Assembly: GCF_001750145.1 (NCBI RefSeq)
Contig: NZ_CP015732.1
Span: forward strand, 1,736,001-1,800,000
Direction of reading: 5' to 3'
DNA from: Arthrobacter sp. U41
GTDB taxonomy: Bacteria > Actinomycetota > Actinomycetes > Actinomycetales > Micrococcaceae
DNA length: 64,000 nucleotides
The notes beneath the pieces were generated by a model that did no database searches, had not been told where the DNA came from, and saw only the letters and a program-made list of their open reading frames with translations. The translations under genes and the position numbers were made by a program. This document shows positions 15,839 to 25,385 of the stretch, piece by piece. Position 1 is the first letter of the stretch. The number at the start of each line of letters is the position of its first letter.

Positions 15839-18652
15839 TCACTTCGGTGGGAGCAGGTGCCGCCGCCGGGCCTCTGTGACGCAGGCCCGGCGGTCACTGA
15901 CGCCGAGCGTGTTGAACAGGCTTTTGAGATACCACTTGACTGTGTTGATGCCCAGATGCAGCTCCTGGGCGATTTCGCGGTTGGACCTGCCCTTCTCGAC
16001 CAGACTCAGGATCGTCTGTTCGCGTTGCGACAGGCCCGGTTCCGGCACGGAGGCGGTGCCCGGGCCGGTGACCGTACGGGCCGGCTCTGCAGACCACCCG
16101 GAATCCCGGCTGGTCTTGGCCTGGGAATCCAGCCGGATGAGGACACTGAGGAACCGCGGCAGCTCGTGGCTGACCTGCTCCGGGGCGGGTTCGCGCCGCA
16201 GCCTGGCTGAGATGGCGCGCACCAGCTCCAGGCAGCCTGCGCCGCCATCGAGCACCGGCCGGACCAAGCCCAGGCGGGAGCACGTGTCGAGGGCGGGCAG
16301 GAGCGTCGTTTCGGCTTCCTCACGGTTCCCCGCCCGTTCGAGCGCGGCCGCCAGCAGGATACGGGCATTAAGTTCCGCCCTCGGCCCCAAATAGGCTGCT
16401 GCCCGCGACAGCAGTCGTCGGGCACCTTCCACCGTTGCCAGGTGCCGGGGGGAGGCCGGGCCTTCGTGCCCGGCGTCAGCCAGGGCGGACCGCAGCTGCG
16501 TGGCCAGCCGGATCTGGTGCTTGGTTTCGGCCAGCCCTTCCAGCCGCGGTCCGGTGCTGTCCGCCGCTTGCCGGGCAGCTCCCGCTCCCAGTAAGTCACC
16601 GTCGGTTTCGTCGTGGGCGGTCCGTGGGCTGATTCCCAACTGCACGCGTTCCAGGTTCATGACCAGTTTGAGCCGGTCCAGGCCGAGGCTGTCGGCCACC
16701 AGATCACCTTCGTCGAGTATTTCCCGGGCCCGTGGAGTGTCCCCCCGAAGTGCCTTGATTCTTGCCAGCGTGGCGTAGGTGGACACCATGAAGTCCACCA
16801 CCCCGCCTTCGGAACCCAGCTCGCGCGTTTCCTCCAGCAGCTTCTCGGCCTTATCGAGTTCGCCGCGTTCATAAAGAAGCTGGCCCATCATCGCTCCCGC
16901 GAGCCGGGCCGCATGCGAGTATCGTCCGGCCTTGCGCCGGCCGAGTTCCACGGCCGCGGTGAAGTGCTGGTCCACCCGGTCCAGATCGAGCAGGGCGTAG
17001 GCGGCAAGACCGGCAAAACAGTGTCCATACACACCGCTGAAGGGGCCCGACGTCTGGCCGTGGAACTTCGAGGCCCAGCGCTGTTGTTCCAGGGCGCGGC
17101 TGTAGTCGCCGTCGTGGATCTTCTTGAACGTTGACACGTTCGCTGCCACCGAGACGATCCATGGCCTGAGCAGGTCCGCCTGGGCGAAGCACTTCCCGTC
17201 CAGTTCATCCACGTGATTTACTCTGTCGCCGTACATGTCGATGCAGCTTTGAACCACGAGCCCTTCGACGCCCAGTTCGAAACGGTCGTGTTCGGTCAGC
17301 GTTGCATCCGCGGGCATCACGGCTTCGGCCAGGTTCAGGGCACTCTGCGCCGCTCCGGACTGGTTCAGCAGGGTATGGGCCCAGGCTATTGCCGTTTGGA
17401 GCCGGGCCTGCCCGGCCGCGTGGTCGGCCGGGATCTTGCCGACGAGTGCCAGCAGGGTCGACATGCTTGAGTGCTCCACCAGCCACATCGCGCGGAGTTC
17501 GACGATTTCCACGGCGAGCTCAACGTCCCCGGCGGCGAGGGCGTGGTCCACCGCGTCGCTGGGGAATCCGTTTTCCGAATACCAGCGGGCCGCGGTCAGG
17601 TTCAGTTCCCTGGTCCGGCCCGGGTAGTCGCGCTCCAGGCGGCGGCGCAGGTAGTCCTCAAACAGGTGGTGATAGCGGTACCACGTGCCGTCGTCGTCGA
17701 GCGGTTGCAGGAAAAGATCCTGTGCCTGGATCTTCTCCAGCATGGCCTGGCCCAGTTCTACGCCGGAGAGCGCGGACGCCAGGCCCGCGCAGAGGCGTTC
17801 CGGGACCGAGGTCATCAGGAGGAAATCCAGTGTTTCAGGGTCCAGGGTGTCGAGGACGTTTTCGGCGAGATACTCGCCAATGGACGCGTGCCTGCCGGAG
17901 AGCCGTTCAATCAGGTCCGAGGCCTCGCGGTGGTCCCTGAGGGACAGCGAGACCAGTTGCAGCGCGGCGATCCAGCCTTCAGTCGTCCGGTGGAGGCTGG
18001 ACACGTCCCCCGCAGCCAGATCGAGCCGGTTGATGCCGACCAGGAAGTCCTGGGACTCGTTTTCATCGAACCGCAGTGCGACGGCGTCCACTTCGATCAG
18101 CTGGTCCCGCACCATCAGCCGGCCCAGCGGCAGGCCCGAGCGGTTGCGGCTGGTGATGATGAAGGACAGGTGTGAACCGCCGGCTTCCAGCAGCCGTTCC
18201 ACGACCGCCCTGGTTCTAGGCTCGGTGACCAGGTGCCAGTCATCCAGGGTGATGACGATGTCCTGGCCGCCCTCGTCGATGGCGTTGATCAGGGCGGGGA
18301 CCACGTACTGCTCGGCGTCGTCGGGTCGCTCCTCCAGCAGCTGCTGCAGTTCCTCGTCAAGTCCGGGACGGGCCTTGCGGATTGCCTGGAGCAGATGGGA
18401 CAGGAACCAGATGGTGTTGTTGTCGTCCCGGTCCAGGGACAGCCAGACCGTGACGAGGCCCTGGGCGGCGAGGATCTCCATCCATTGGGCGGCAAGGGTT
18501 GACTTGCCGAATCCGGCCGGGGCATGGATCAGCGCGAGCCGGCGTTTCCGGTCCGAGCGGAGCATCTCCGTCAGCCTTGTGCGGTGAACCCACTGGCCGA
18601 CGGGCTCGGGCGCCCGGAACTTGCTCGATGCACTGGGTGGTCCTGTGGGCAT
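15839..18652 (-). CDS. LuxR-family ATP-dependent regulator (MalT/LAL type)
   Basis: A 937-aa regulator. Walker A (HAPAGFGKST, ~43-52) and Walker B-like IVITLDDWHLV mark a STAND ATPase, followed by a long TPR-like helical region and a C-terminal LuxR helix-turn-helix (LSQREQTILSLVEKGRSNRE to GINTVKWYLKSLF). MalT-type proteins activate transcription when a small inducer and ATP bind. A very strong Shine-Dalgarno, AAGGAGGTGG, precedes the ATG at 18652. It is convergent with the carboxylase operon (11 bp between stops), so it is the best candidate for a pathway activator, with the inverted repeat at 7811 as a possible target. Inducer unknown. Confidence 0.88.
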   Translation of the reverse strand: MPTGPPSASSKFRAPEPVGQWVHRTRLTEMLRSDRKRRLALIHAPAGFGKSTLAAQWMEILAAQGLVTVWLSLDRDDNNTIWFLSHLLQAIRKARPGLDEELQQLLEERPDDAEQYVVPALINAIDEGGQDIVITLDDWHLVTEPRTRAVVERLLEAGGSHLSFIITSRNRSGLPLGRLMVRDQLIEVDAVALRFDENESQDFLVGINRLDLAAGDVSSLHRTTEGWIAALQLVSLSLRDHREASDLIERLSGRHASIGEYLAENVLDTLDPETLDFLLMTSVPERLCAGLASALSGVELGQAMLEKIQAQDLFLQPLDDDGTWYRYHHLFEDYLRRRLERDYPGRTRELNLTAARWYSENGFPSDAVDHALAAGDVELAVEIVELRAMWLVEHSSMSTLLALVGKIPADHAAGQARLQTAIAWAHTLLNQSGAAQSALNLAEAVMPADATLTEHDRFELGVEGLVVQSCIDMYGDRVNHVDELDGKCFAQADLLRPWIVSVAANVSTFKKIHDGDYSRALEQQRWASKFHGQTSGPFSGVYGHCFAGLAAYALLDLDRVDQHFTAAVELGRRKAGRYSHAARLAGAMMGQLLYERGELDKAEKLLEETRELGSEGGVVDFMVSTYATLARIKALRGDTPRAREILDEGDLVADSLGLDRLKLVMNLERVQLGISPRTAHDETDGDLLGAGAARQAADSTGPRLEGLAETKHQIRLATQLRSALADAGHEGPASPRHLATVEGARRLLSRAAAYLGPRAELNARILLAAALERAGNREEAETTLLPALDTCSRLGLVRPVLDGGAGCLELVRAISARLRREPAPEQVSHELPRFLSVLIRLDSQAKTSRDSGWSAEPARTVTGPGTASVPEPGLSQREQTILSLVEKGRSNREIAQELHLGINTVKWYLKSLFNTLGVSDRRACVTEARRRHLLPPK

Positions 18653-18746
18653 CCGCCACCTCCTTGTGGTCCGGCGGGCGCCGGGAGTGGATTTTGGCCC
18701 TCTGGAATCCTATGGGAAGCGCGGCATCAAAGACAGGGGCGCACCG

Positions 18747-18811
18747 CCAATGCGGGGTCAGATACGGCCCATGAAGGTGGGGATAATGGGCCGTACCTGA
18801 CCCCGCGTTGG
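18747..18811. repeat. Palindromic repeat P1, copy 2
   Basis: Arms CCAATGCGGGGTCAGATACG and CGTACCTGACCCCGCGTTGG enclose a ~15-bp centre. The outer 13-14 bp are shared with other P1 copies. It sits between the regulator start and the thiolase stop. Confidence 0.9.
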
Positions 18812-18816
18812 TGTTC

Positions 18817-20001
18817 CTAGACCGCTTCGAGGACGCTGACGTAGTTGGCGATGCCCACCCCGCCCATATTCTGCACGGCGCCGCGGCGCGGGTTCGTCAA
18901 CTGCATGGCACCGGCGGTGCCGGTGAGCTGCATCGCGGCGATGACGTGCTGGGAGACGCCGGTGGCTCCGACCGGGTGGCCCTTGGCCTTGAGTCCGCCG
19001 GAGACGTTGACGGGCAGCTTGCCGTCCTTGAAGACCCAGCCTTCCTCGATGGCGCGGGAACCCTGGCCCGGTTCGGTCAGTCCCATGGCCTCGTACATAA
19101 GCAGTTCGGCGATGGTGAAGCAGTCGTGCACCTCGGCGAAGTCCAGCTCATCGAGCCCGACGCCGGCCATCCCCAGCGCGCGCTGCCAAGAGGCCCGCGT
19201 CGCGGTGAAGGCGGTGGGGTCGCGGCGCTCGGTGGGGAAGAAATCGTTCGCGTGGCCGAACCCGGCGAGCCGGACCGGGGCGGTGGCCCCGCCGGTGGGG
19301 GAGACGCTCAGCACAACGGCGGCGGCGCCGTCGGACACGGGCGAGCAGTCGGTGCGGCGCAGCGGGTCGGCGACCATCGGGTTCTTGTCCGAGACGGTGC
19401 GGCAGAACTCCTCGCCGAGGTCCTTGCGGAGCTGGGCGTAGGGGTTGTCCACGCCGTTGCGGTGGTTCTTCGCGGCGATGGTGCCCAGGACGTCCGACAC
19501 CGGGCCGTAGCGCTTCTCGTAGTGCTTGGCGACCTCGGCGAAGAGTCCGGTGAAGCCGGTGCTGGAGGCCTTGCCGGCCATGTCGTAGTCGGCACCGAGC
19601 AGGGCCGCGCCGACGACGTCTGCCCCGGCGTGCGTCATCTTTTCGGCGCCGATCACGAGGACGGTCTTGGCGGTACCGGCCAGCAGGGACTTGGTGCCCT
19701 GCTGGAATGCCGCCGATCCGGAGGCGCAGGCGTTCTCGACCCGGGTGGACGGGACGTTGGCCAGCTGCTCGGAGACCTGCAGGGCCAGCGAGGACGGGAA
19801 GGCCAGCGGCATCATGCCGGAGTTGAACTGGCCGAGGTAAATTTCGTCGATCTGGCCCGGTTCGATCCCGGCGTTGCCGATCGCCTCCGTGGCGATCTGG
19901 ACGATCAGGGATTCGAGGGTTTCGTCCGTGAGTTTGCCGAAGCGGCTGTGGCCCCAGCCGGTCAGCAGGACATCTTTGCCGAACTGTTCGCGCAGGCTCA
20001 T
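18817..20001 (-). CDS. SCP2/SCPx-type thiolase (acetyl-CoA acetyltransferase family)
   Basis: A 394-aa thiolase. The nucleophile is Cys92 in [17 protein letters not shown] and [14 protein letters not shown] supply the other catalytic loops. EVHDCFT instead of the NEAFA of classic AtoB/PcaF thiolases places it in the SCPx-like branch. It should cleave a 3-oxoacyl-CoA to acetyl-CoA plus a shortened acyl-CoA. Its ATG overlaps the stop of the CoA-transferase B gene (ATGA), so the two are translationally coupled. Next to a ketone carboxylase it would cleave acetoacetyl-CoA or an aryl/alkyl analogue; that link is inference. Confidence 0.85.
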   Translation of the reverse strand: MSLREQFGKDVLLTGWGHSRFGKLTDETLESLIVQIATEAIGNAGIEPGQIDEIYLGQFNSGMMPLAFPSSLALQVSEQLANVPSTRVENACASGSAAFQQGTKSLLAGTAKTVLVIGAEKMTHAGADVVGAALLGADYDMAGKASSTGFTGLFAEVAKHYEKRYGPVSDVLGTIAAKNHRNGVDNPYAQLRKDLGEEFCRTVSDKNPMVADPLRRTDCSPVSDGAAAVVLSVSPTGGATAPVRLAGFGHANDFFPTERRDPTAFTATRASWQRALGMAGVGLDELDFAEVHDCFTIAELLMYEAMGLTEPGQGSRAIEEGWVFKDGKLPVNVSGGLKAKGHPVGATGVSQHVIAAMQLTGTAGAMQLTNPRRGAVQNMGGVGIANYVSVLEAV

Positions 20002-20684
20002 GCGGTTGCTCCTTCAAGGGTGGGGGTGGTGTCCAGGGACGGGGCGACGTCGAACCGGGCCCCGGTTTTCCCGCGGAGTTCCTCGACGGTCATCCCGGGG
20101 GCGAGGCGGGTCAGCGTGAGCTGCCGGACGCCGCCGACCTTTTCCAGGTCAAACACGGCGAGGTCGCTGATGATGCGGTCAACGCAGCTCAGCCCGGTGA
20201 GGGGCAGGGTGCATTCCTTGACGATCTTGGCGGTGCCGTCCTTGGCATTGTGCTCGGTGAGGACCACGACGCGGGGGGTGCCGGCGACGAGGTCCATGGC
20301 GCCGCCCATGCCCTTGACCATCTTGCCGGGGATGGTCCAGTTGGCGAGGTCCCCGTCACCGGAGACCTGCATGGCGCCCAGGATGGCGACCTTGACGTGC
20401 CCGCCGCGGATCATGCCGAAGGAGGCCGCGGAGTCGAAGATGCTGCCGCCGGGCAGGACCGTGACCGTCTGCTTCCCGGCGTTGATGAGGTCCGCGTCCT
20501 CCTCGCCCTCGTAGGGGAACGGTCCCATGCCGAGCAGGCCGTTCTCGCTCTGCAGCACGACGCGGACGCCCTCGCGCAGGTTGTTGGCGACCAGCGTGGG
20601 GATGCCGATGCCGAGGTTGACGTAGTCGCCGTCGTTGAGCTCTTCGGCCGCGATGGCAGCCATTTCATTCCGGGTCCAAGCCAT
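19998..20684 (-). CDS. 3-Oxoacid CoA-transferase subunit B
   Basis: A 228-aa family I CoA-transferase B subunit. The catalytic Glu is Glu47 in [11 protein letters not shown], with LGIGIPT upstream and GGAMDLVAG later in the protein. It pairs with the A subunit 33 bp upstream and overlaps the thiolase start. The enzyme moves CoA from succinyl-CoA or acetyl-CoA to a 3-oxoacid such as acetoacetate. AtoA, ScoB and PcaJ share this fold, so the substrate is not fixed by sequence. Context (carboxylase, SCPx thiolase, no pca genes in the window) favours a 3-oxoacid from ketone carboxylation. Confidence 0.88.
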   Translation of the reverse strand: MAWTRNEMAAIAAEELNDGDYVNLGIGIPTLVANNLREGVRVVLQSENGLLGMGPFPYEGEEDADLINAGKQTVTVLPGGSIFDSAASFGMIRGGHVKVAILGAMQVSGDGDLANWTIPGKMVKGMGGAMDLVAGTPRVVVLTEHNAKDGTAKIVKECTLPLTGLSCVDRIISDLAVFDLEKVGGVRQLTLTRLAPGMTVEELRGKTGARFDVAPSLDTTPTLEGATA

Positions 20685-20717
20685 GGTGTTTCTCCTGAAG
20701 AAAGTAGGGGCCGGCGC

Positions 20718-21473
20718 TCAGGCCGGAACGGATGCGGTGGCGGTGCTGGCTGCCTCGGCGGGGACGGTGGCTTCGGCGCGGGGGCGGACCGTGCGCTGTT
20801 CGATGTCCTTGACCCGGCTGCTGGCCCGGACCAGGCGCTGGACGAAAACGCCGGGAGTGATGATGTGGTGGGGGTCCAGGACGCCGGGTTCGACGATGAC
20901 CTCGGCCTCCGCGACGGTCACGGCGCCGGCAGCCGCGACGACGGGGTTGAAGTTCTGCGCGGTGAAGCGGTAGATCAGGTTGCCGTCGGTGTCGGCTGTG
21001 TGGGCGTGCACCAGGGAAACGTCGGCCTTGATGGCGCGTTCCTGGACGTACGTCTCGCCGTCGAACTCGGCGAGAGGCTTGCCTTCGGCGACAAGGGTCC
21101 CGACGCCGGTCTTGGTGTAGAAAGCCGGGATGCCGGCGCCGCCGGCGCGGAGGCGCTCGGCCAGGGTGCCCTGCGGGGTGAACTCAACCTCAAGCTTGCC
21201 GGCCAGGTACTGCTCAGCGAATAGTTTGTTCTCGCCCACATAGGAGGCGATGACCTTGCGGACCTGTCCAGCTTCGATCAGTATGCCGAGGCCTTTACCG
21301 TCCACGCCCATGTTGTTGGACACCACGGTGAGGTCCCTGACGCCCGAGTCGCGCACCGCCTCGATCAAATCAGCCGGGATGCCGCTGAGGCCAAAGCCTC
21401 CGACGGCGAGCGTCATGCCATCCCGCAGTACGTCCTGCAGCGCGGCGGCCGCTCCGGATTTCAGCTTTGACAT
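20718..21473 (-). CDS. 3-Oxoacid CoA-transferase subunit A
   Basis: The A subunit of a family I CoA-transferase (251 aa), with AVGGFGLSGIP near the N-terminus and NNMGVDGKGLG and GTLAERLRAGG downstream. The start MSKLKSG at 21473 is preferred because GAGGAGA lies a few bases upstream; an in-frame ATG at 21503 would place codons over the operator-like palindrome. The C-terminal ~40 residues are Ala/Pro-rich and longer than needed for the fold. It is the first gene of the leftward A-B-thiolase operon and is divergent from the IclR gene. Confidence 0.88.
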   Translation of the reverse strand: MSKLKSGAAAALQDVLRDGMTLAVGGFGLSGIPADLIEAVRDSGVRDLTVVSNNMGVDGKGLGILIEAGQVRKVIASYVGENKLFAEQYLAGKLEVEFTPQGTLAERLRAGGAGIPAFYTKTGVGTLVAEGKPLAEFDGETYVQERAIKADVSLVHAHTADTDGNLIYRFTAQNFNPVVAAAGAVTVAEAEVIVEPGVLDPHHIITPGVFVQRLVRASSRVKDIEQRTVRPRAEATVPAEAASTATASVPA

Positions 21474-21503
21474 CGCATTCTCCTCATTGAGCTCTTGACG
21501 CAA

Positions 21504-21516
21504 TCCACTTTGTGGA
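21504..21516. promoter_or_regulatory. IclR operator candidate 1
   Basis: TCCACTTTGTGGA, a 13-bp perfect palindrome around a 3-bp centre, 31 bp upstream of the CoA-transferase A start. The same TCCAC-N3-GTGGA arrangement recurs at 21624 next to the iclR start. Binding by the adjacent IclR protein is inferred. Confidence 0.55.
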
Positions 21517-21623
21517 CTGTTCCTCTGCTGTTGGAGCCTACGGGGCCGAAACGGGGACTGTCAATGGACGATTTTGCTCTCAACCGTGCCTTTTTTACAG
21601 TGTGGACGGTAGGCTGGTGGCTA

Positions 21624-21636
21624 TCCACAATGTGGA
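21624..21636. promoter_or_regulatory. IclR operator candidate 2
   Basis: TCCACAATGTGGA, extendable by one A/T pair on each side. It lies ~39 bp before the iclR ATG and matches the palindrome at 21504-21516. It suggests autoregulation together with control of the divergent CoA-transferase/thiolase operon. Confidence 0.55.
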
Positions 21637-21675
21637 TGGTTTGGATGGATCTAACGCAAAGTCCGAGGAAAAAAG

Positions 21676-22461
21676 ATGTCTTCATTACCGGTCCAGGGAG
21701 CACAAGTCGTCAGCCGCGTGGCGTCCCTGCTGCGCATCGTCGGGCGGAAACCGGAGGGCTCCCCGCTTGTGGAACTCGTCCGGGAATCCGGGCTCACCCG
21801 CCCCACCGTGCACCGCCTGCTCAGTTCGCTGGCCGCCGAGGGGCTGCTGGACCAGGACCCGGTCAGCGGCAGCTGGGTGCTGGGTCCGGAGATCCTGCTG
21901 ATGGGTTCGGTGGCCTCGGCCCGGTTCCCGCTGGAGGACATCGCCCGGCCCAGCCTCCGCCGGCTCGCCGAGGAAACCGGCGAAAGCGCATTCTTCTCCA
22001 TCCGCCGCGGCGCCGAAACGGTGTGCCTGCTCCGGGAGGAGGGCAGCTTCCCGGTGCGGTCCTTCGTGCTTCACGAGGGCGTCCGTTTCCCACTCGGGGT
22101 CGCCTCCGCCGGGACCGCCATCATGGCGTTCCTGCCCGAGGCGGAGCAGGAGGAGCTGCTCGCGGACTGGGCCGCGCATGCGGGAAATTTCGCGGCCGCG
22201 CACACCGAGGCCCTGGTCCGGGCCAACCTGGCCGCGACGCGCCAGGCCGGCTACTCGGTCAATCCCGGGCTGGTGCTGGAGGGCAGCTGGGGGATGGGGG
22301 CAGCGGTCTTCGACCAGCGGGGGCGCCCCGCCTGGGCGTTGTCGCTGACCGGAATTGAGCCGCGTTTCAAGGGGGAGCGGCAGGAGATGCTGGGCCGCCT
22401 CCTGATGGATGAGGCGCACCGGATCTCCACCCTGCTGACCCGGTCGCCCGGCGGCGCCTAG
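21676..22461 (+). CDS. IclR-family transcriptional regulator
   Basis: A 261-aa regulator with an N-terminal winged helix (VASLLRIVGR; SGLTRPTVHRLLSSLAAEGLL, res. ~15-57) and a C-terminal GAF-like effector domain (GVASAGTAIMAFLPEAEQE, ~137-155). GAGGAAA precedes the ATG. It is divergent from the CoA-transferase/thiolase operon with two matching palindromes between them, the usual arrangement for an IclR protein sensing an aromatic or organic acid. It might sense acetoacetate or another 3-oxoacid; PcaR-like sensing of 3-oxoadipate is an alternative. Confidence 0.88.
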   Translation: MSSLPVQGAQVVSRVASLLRIVGRKPEGSPLVELVRESGLTRPTVHRLLSSLAAEGLLDQDPVSGSWVLGPEILLMGSVASARFPLEDIARPSLRRLAEETGESAFFSIRRGAETVCLLREEGSFPVRSFVLHEGVRFPLGVASAGTAIMAFLPEAEQEELLADWAAHAGNFAAAHTEALVRANLAATRQAGYSVNPGLVLEGSWGMGAAVFDQRGRPAWALSLTGIEPRFKGERQEMLGRLLMDEAHRISTLLTRSPGGA

Positions 22462-22582
22462 CGGTAGCCGCCTGCCGTCGCGGGGCACATTGACACGGAC
22501 ACGCCGGCCCGGGGCGCCGAAACCGTCCGGCCAGTGCTCAAAGTGCCCCTGGACGGACGGACGGATGACTTCCTGGGGCGGG

Positions 22583-23404
22583 CTACTTCCACCAAGTGTC
22601 GAAGATGGTGACCGGGACGGTGCGCTTGTGCCGGCTGCGGAGGTATTTCTGTTCGATCAGCTCGGCCGCGGCCACGGGGATGTCGTGGCCTTCGAGGTAG
22701 TCATCGATCGTGTCGTAGCTGAGGCCCAGTTCGTCCTCGTCGGTGCGGCCGGGCTGGCCGTCGAGGAGGTCAGCCGTGGGAACCTTTTCCCAGATCCGGG
22801 CCGGGGCGCCCAGCTCGGCGAGCAGGGCGCGGTTCTGTCGCTTGTTCAGGCCGAACAGCGGCAGGATGTCGGCACCGCCGTCGCCGTACTTGGTGAAGAA
22901 TCCGATGACTGATTCCGCGCCGTGGTCTGTGCCGATGACCAGATAGTTGTGCTCGCCGGCAAGGGCGTACTGCGCGATCATGCGGGTGCGGGCCTTCGTG
23001 TTGCCCTTGTGGAAGTCGGAGATCCCGTTGCCCACGGTCCGCTCAAATTCTTCCTCGAAGCCGTCCACCGCGGCGGAGATGTTGAAGGTCCACTCGGTCT
23101 TGGCCTGGATGAAGTCCAGGGCTGCCTGGGCGTCGTGCTCGTCGTGCTGCACGCCGTAGGGCAGACGGACGGCGACGAAGTTTGCATCCACACCTTCGGC
23201 TGTCAGCTCTTCGACGGCCAGCTGGGCCAGCCGGCCCGCGAGGGAGGAGTCCAGCCCGCCGGAGATCCCGAGGACGAAGCCCCTGGTCTGGGTCGTCTTG
23301 AGGTAGTCCTTCAGGAACGTGACGCGTTTGCGCACCTCCTCGGCTGGGTCGATCCGGGGCTGCACGCCCATTTCTTCAATGATCTTCACCTGGAGTTCGC
23401 GCAT
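22583..23404 (-). CDS. nadE: NH3-dependent NAD+ synthetase
   Basis: A 273-aa NadE. The ATP-pyrophosphatase loop SGGLDSS is at residues 48-54, with [20 protein letters not shown] near 175-195. The length fits the ammonia-dependent form without a glutaminase domain. It converts nicotinic acid adenine dinucleotide, ATP and NH3 to NAD. It ends convergently with iclR (121-bp gap without a strong terminator) and is divergent from the flavin monooxygenase gene. Confidence 0.93.
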   Translation of the reverse strand: MRELQVKIIEEMGVQPRIDPAEEVRKRVTFLKDYLKTTQTRGFVLGISGGLDSSLAGRLAQLAVEELTAEGVDANFVAVRLPYGVQHDEHDAQAALDFIQAKTEWTFNISAAVDGFEEEFERTVGNGISDFHKGNTKARTRMIAQYALAGEHNYLVIGTDHGAESVIGFFTKYGDGGADILPLFGLNKRQNRALLAELGAPARIWEKVPTADLLDGQPGRTDEDELGLSYDTIDDYLEGHDIPVAAAELIEQKYLRSRHKRTVPVTIFDTWWK

Positions 23405-23491
23405 GCTTCACAGCCTAGCCAGCAGTGCCAACAGGACTCAACTGAGTCCTTGCGAAAACCCCTCCCGCGGTATCCCGCGCAGGCGTAGCGT

Positions 23492-24739
23492 ATGGCCATG
23501 GAGACGACGGGATGCGTGGTGGTCGGCGGAGGGCCGGCCGGGATGATGCTGGGGCTGCTGCTGGCCCGGGCCGGGGTGGACGTGACGGTGCTGGAGAAAC
23601 ACGCCGACTTCTTCCGGGACTTCCGCGGCGACACCGTCCACGCCTCGACCGTCAGGCTGATTGACGAACTGGGCCTCGGCGAGGAATTCCGCCGGCTGCC
23701 CCAAAGCCGGTTGACCAACGTCGCCTTCCCGGTCCCGGGCGGGCCGCCGGTGACGATGGGCAACTTCGATGCGTTGCCGCCGCCGTACAACTACGTCGCC
23801 ATGATGCCACAATGGGACTTCCTGAACTTCCTTGCCGAAGCCGCGGCCGAGGAACCGTCATTCACCCTGCGGATGAACCACGCCGCCACCGGGCTGCTCC
23901 GCAACGGCGGGCGCGTCACCGGCGTCCGTTACCGGACCGCGGAGGGTGCCGACGGGGAGATCCGGGCGGATCTGGTGGTGGCGACGGACGGGCGCCATTC
24001 CATCCTGCGACGCGCGGCCGGGCTGGCGCCGAAGGAGTACCGGGTGCCGTTCGACACCTGGTGGTTCCGTCTGCCGCGCTATGCCTCCGAGCAGGGCGCC
24101 GTGGCGGGCATCGTGCCCGCGTTCGGCCGGGGCGAGGCCATGGTGGCGCTGAACCGCACCGATTATTACCAGATGGGCTACCTTGCCCCGAAGAGTGCGG
24201 ATGCCCGGATCCGGGCCGAGGGTGTCGAAAGCTTCCGACGCCGGGTCGCGGCGCTCCGCCCGGACCTCGCCGACCGCGTTGACGCCATTGCTTCGCTGGA
24301 CGACCTGCACTGGCTCGACGTGCGCCTGGACCGGCTGCGCAAATGGCATATCAACGGGCTGCTCTGCATCGGCGACGCCGCGCACGCCATGTCACCGGCC
24401 GGCGGCGTCGGGATCAACCTGGCGATCCAGGACGCCGTGGCCGCCGCGGACTGCCTGGCCCCGGTGCTGCTCCGTGGCCGGGTCTCCCGCGCGGACCTGG
24501 CGAAAGTGGAACGACGCCGGCGGATGCCCACCATTGTTGTGCAGACGTTGCAGAGGGTCTTGCAGCGTCTGGTGTTCGAGCCGATCCTGACCGGAAAGCG
24601 GTCCGGGGTGCCGGCTGTCCTGCTGTTCGTGGGAGGGCACATCCCGGCCGCCGGCAAATTACTTCCGCGCTTCGTCGCCTTCGGGCCGCGGCCAGAACAT
24701 GCGCCCGCCTTCGCACGCCGCACCCCGCAGCGTTCGTAG
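23492..24739 (+). CDS. FAD-dependent monooxygenase (PHBH/UbiH class A)
   Basis: A 415-aa flavoprotein. GGGPAGMMLGLLLARAG (~12-28) is the dinucleotide fold, VVATDGRHS (~165) the DG motif, and GDAAHAMSPAGGVGINLA (~293-310) the second FAD motif. These three mark group A aromatic hydroxylase-like enzymes; the substrate is not predictable. An ATG two codons later (23498) is an alternative start. The neighbours (nadE, RibD-like) give no pathway clue. Confidence 0.82.
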   Translation: MAMETTGCVVVGGGPAGMMLGLLLARAGVDVTVLEKHADFFRDFRGDTVHASTVRLIDELGLGEEFRRLPQSRLTNVAFPVPGGPPVTMGNFDALPPPYNYVAMMPQWDFLNFLAEAAAEEPSFTLRMNHAATGLLRNGGRVTGVRYRTAEGADGEIRADLVVATDGRHSILRRAAGLAPKEYRVPFDTWWFRLPRYASEQGAVAGIVPAFGRGEAMVALNRTDYYQMGYLAPKSADARIRAEGVESFRRRVAALRPDLADRVDAIASLDDLHWLDVRLDRLRKWHINGLLCIGDAAHAMSPAGGVGINLAIQDAVAAADCLAPVLLRGRVSRADLAKVERRRRMPTIVVQTLQRVLQRLVFEPILTGKRSGVPAVLLFVGGHIPAAGKLLPRFVAFGPRPEHAPAFARRTPQRS

Positions 24740-24771
24740 CCTGAGCGGTTCGTTGCCGCAGCGTTCGTAGC
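24725..24771 (+). repeat. 16-bp direct repeat
   Basis: CCGCAGCGTTCGTAGC occurs at 24725-24740 and again at 24756-24771, 31 bp apart. The first copy contains the stop of the monooxygenase gene. It looks like a small tandem duplication at the gene end; no function is inferred. Confidence 0.75.
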
Positions 24772-24789
24772 AGAGATGAGGAGCCGATC

Positions 24790-25377
24790 ATGGGGCAACT
24801 GGTTGTCCAGGAATTCGTGACAGCCGACGGATTCGCGGCCAACACCAACAACGAATTCACCGCCTACGAGATGCTCGCGGGCGGGACAGCAGAGTTCGAC
24901 CGAAACCAGCTGGCATGGCTCGACACCGTGGACGCCATGGTGCTGGGGGCATCCACGTACCGCATGTTCGTGGAATTCTGGCCAACGCCGGCATCGGAAG
25001 GGGAAATCATTGCGCCCGCCCTGAACGCCCTCCGCCGCTTCGTGTTCTCCCGCCGGCTCAAGACCGCGCCGTGGGGCGACCTGCCCGCGGCGACCATTGA
25101 ATCCGGCGATGCGGTCGAGGCGATCCGCCGGATCAAGCTCGCGGTCAAGGGCACCATTGTGCTGTGGGGCAGCCTGACACTGAGCGAGGCGTTCTTCGCG
25201 GCCGGCGAAGTGGACGCCGTGCGCCTGGTTGTCATGCCGATCGCGATCGGCGCCGGGCGCGGCGTGTTCCCGGCCGGCGGGGACCCGACGCTGCTGAGCC
25301 TGCGAAGCTCGAAGACCTATGACGCCGGGCTGGTCGAGCTCGAGTACGCGGTCGGCAGAGGGCGTTCCGCCGGCTAA
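24790..25377 (+). CDS. RibD C-terminal/dihydrofolate-reductase-like protein
   Basis: A 195-aa protein of the RibD-C fold: QLVVQEFVTADGFAA at the start, DAMVLGASTYRMF (~46-58), and IVLWGSLTLSEAFFAAGEVD (~120-140), which corresponds to the NADPH-binding GxxxL loop. Stand-alone family members are NADPH-dependent reductases of unknown substrate. It ends 8 bp from the convergent ACP stop. Confidence 0.8.
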   Translation: MGQLVVQEFVTADGFAANTNNEFTAYEMLAGGTAEFDRNQLAWLDTVDAMVLGASTYRMFVEFWPTPASEGEIIAPALNALRRFVFSRRLKTAPWGDLPAATIESGDAVEAIRRIKLAVKGTIVLWGSLTLSEAFFAAGEVDAVRLVVMPIAIGAGRGVFPAGGDPTLLSLRSSKTYDAGLVELEYAVGRGRSAG

Positions 25378-25385
25378 GGGCCTCC

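Noticed and set aside
18817..21503. Beta-ketoadipate (pcaIJF) operon identity
   Set aside because: The thiolase is SCPx-type, not PcaF, and no protocatechuate genes are nearby; the substrate is left open.
22462..22582. Terminator between iclR and nadE
   Set aside because: No convincing hairpin pairing was found in this convergent gap; only a GGAC tandem motif is visible.
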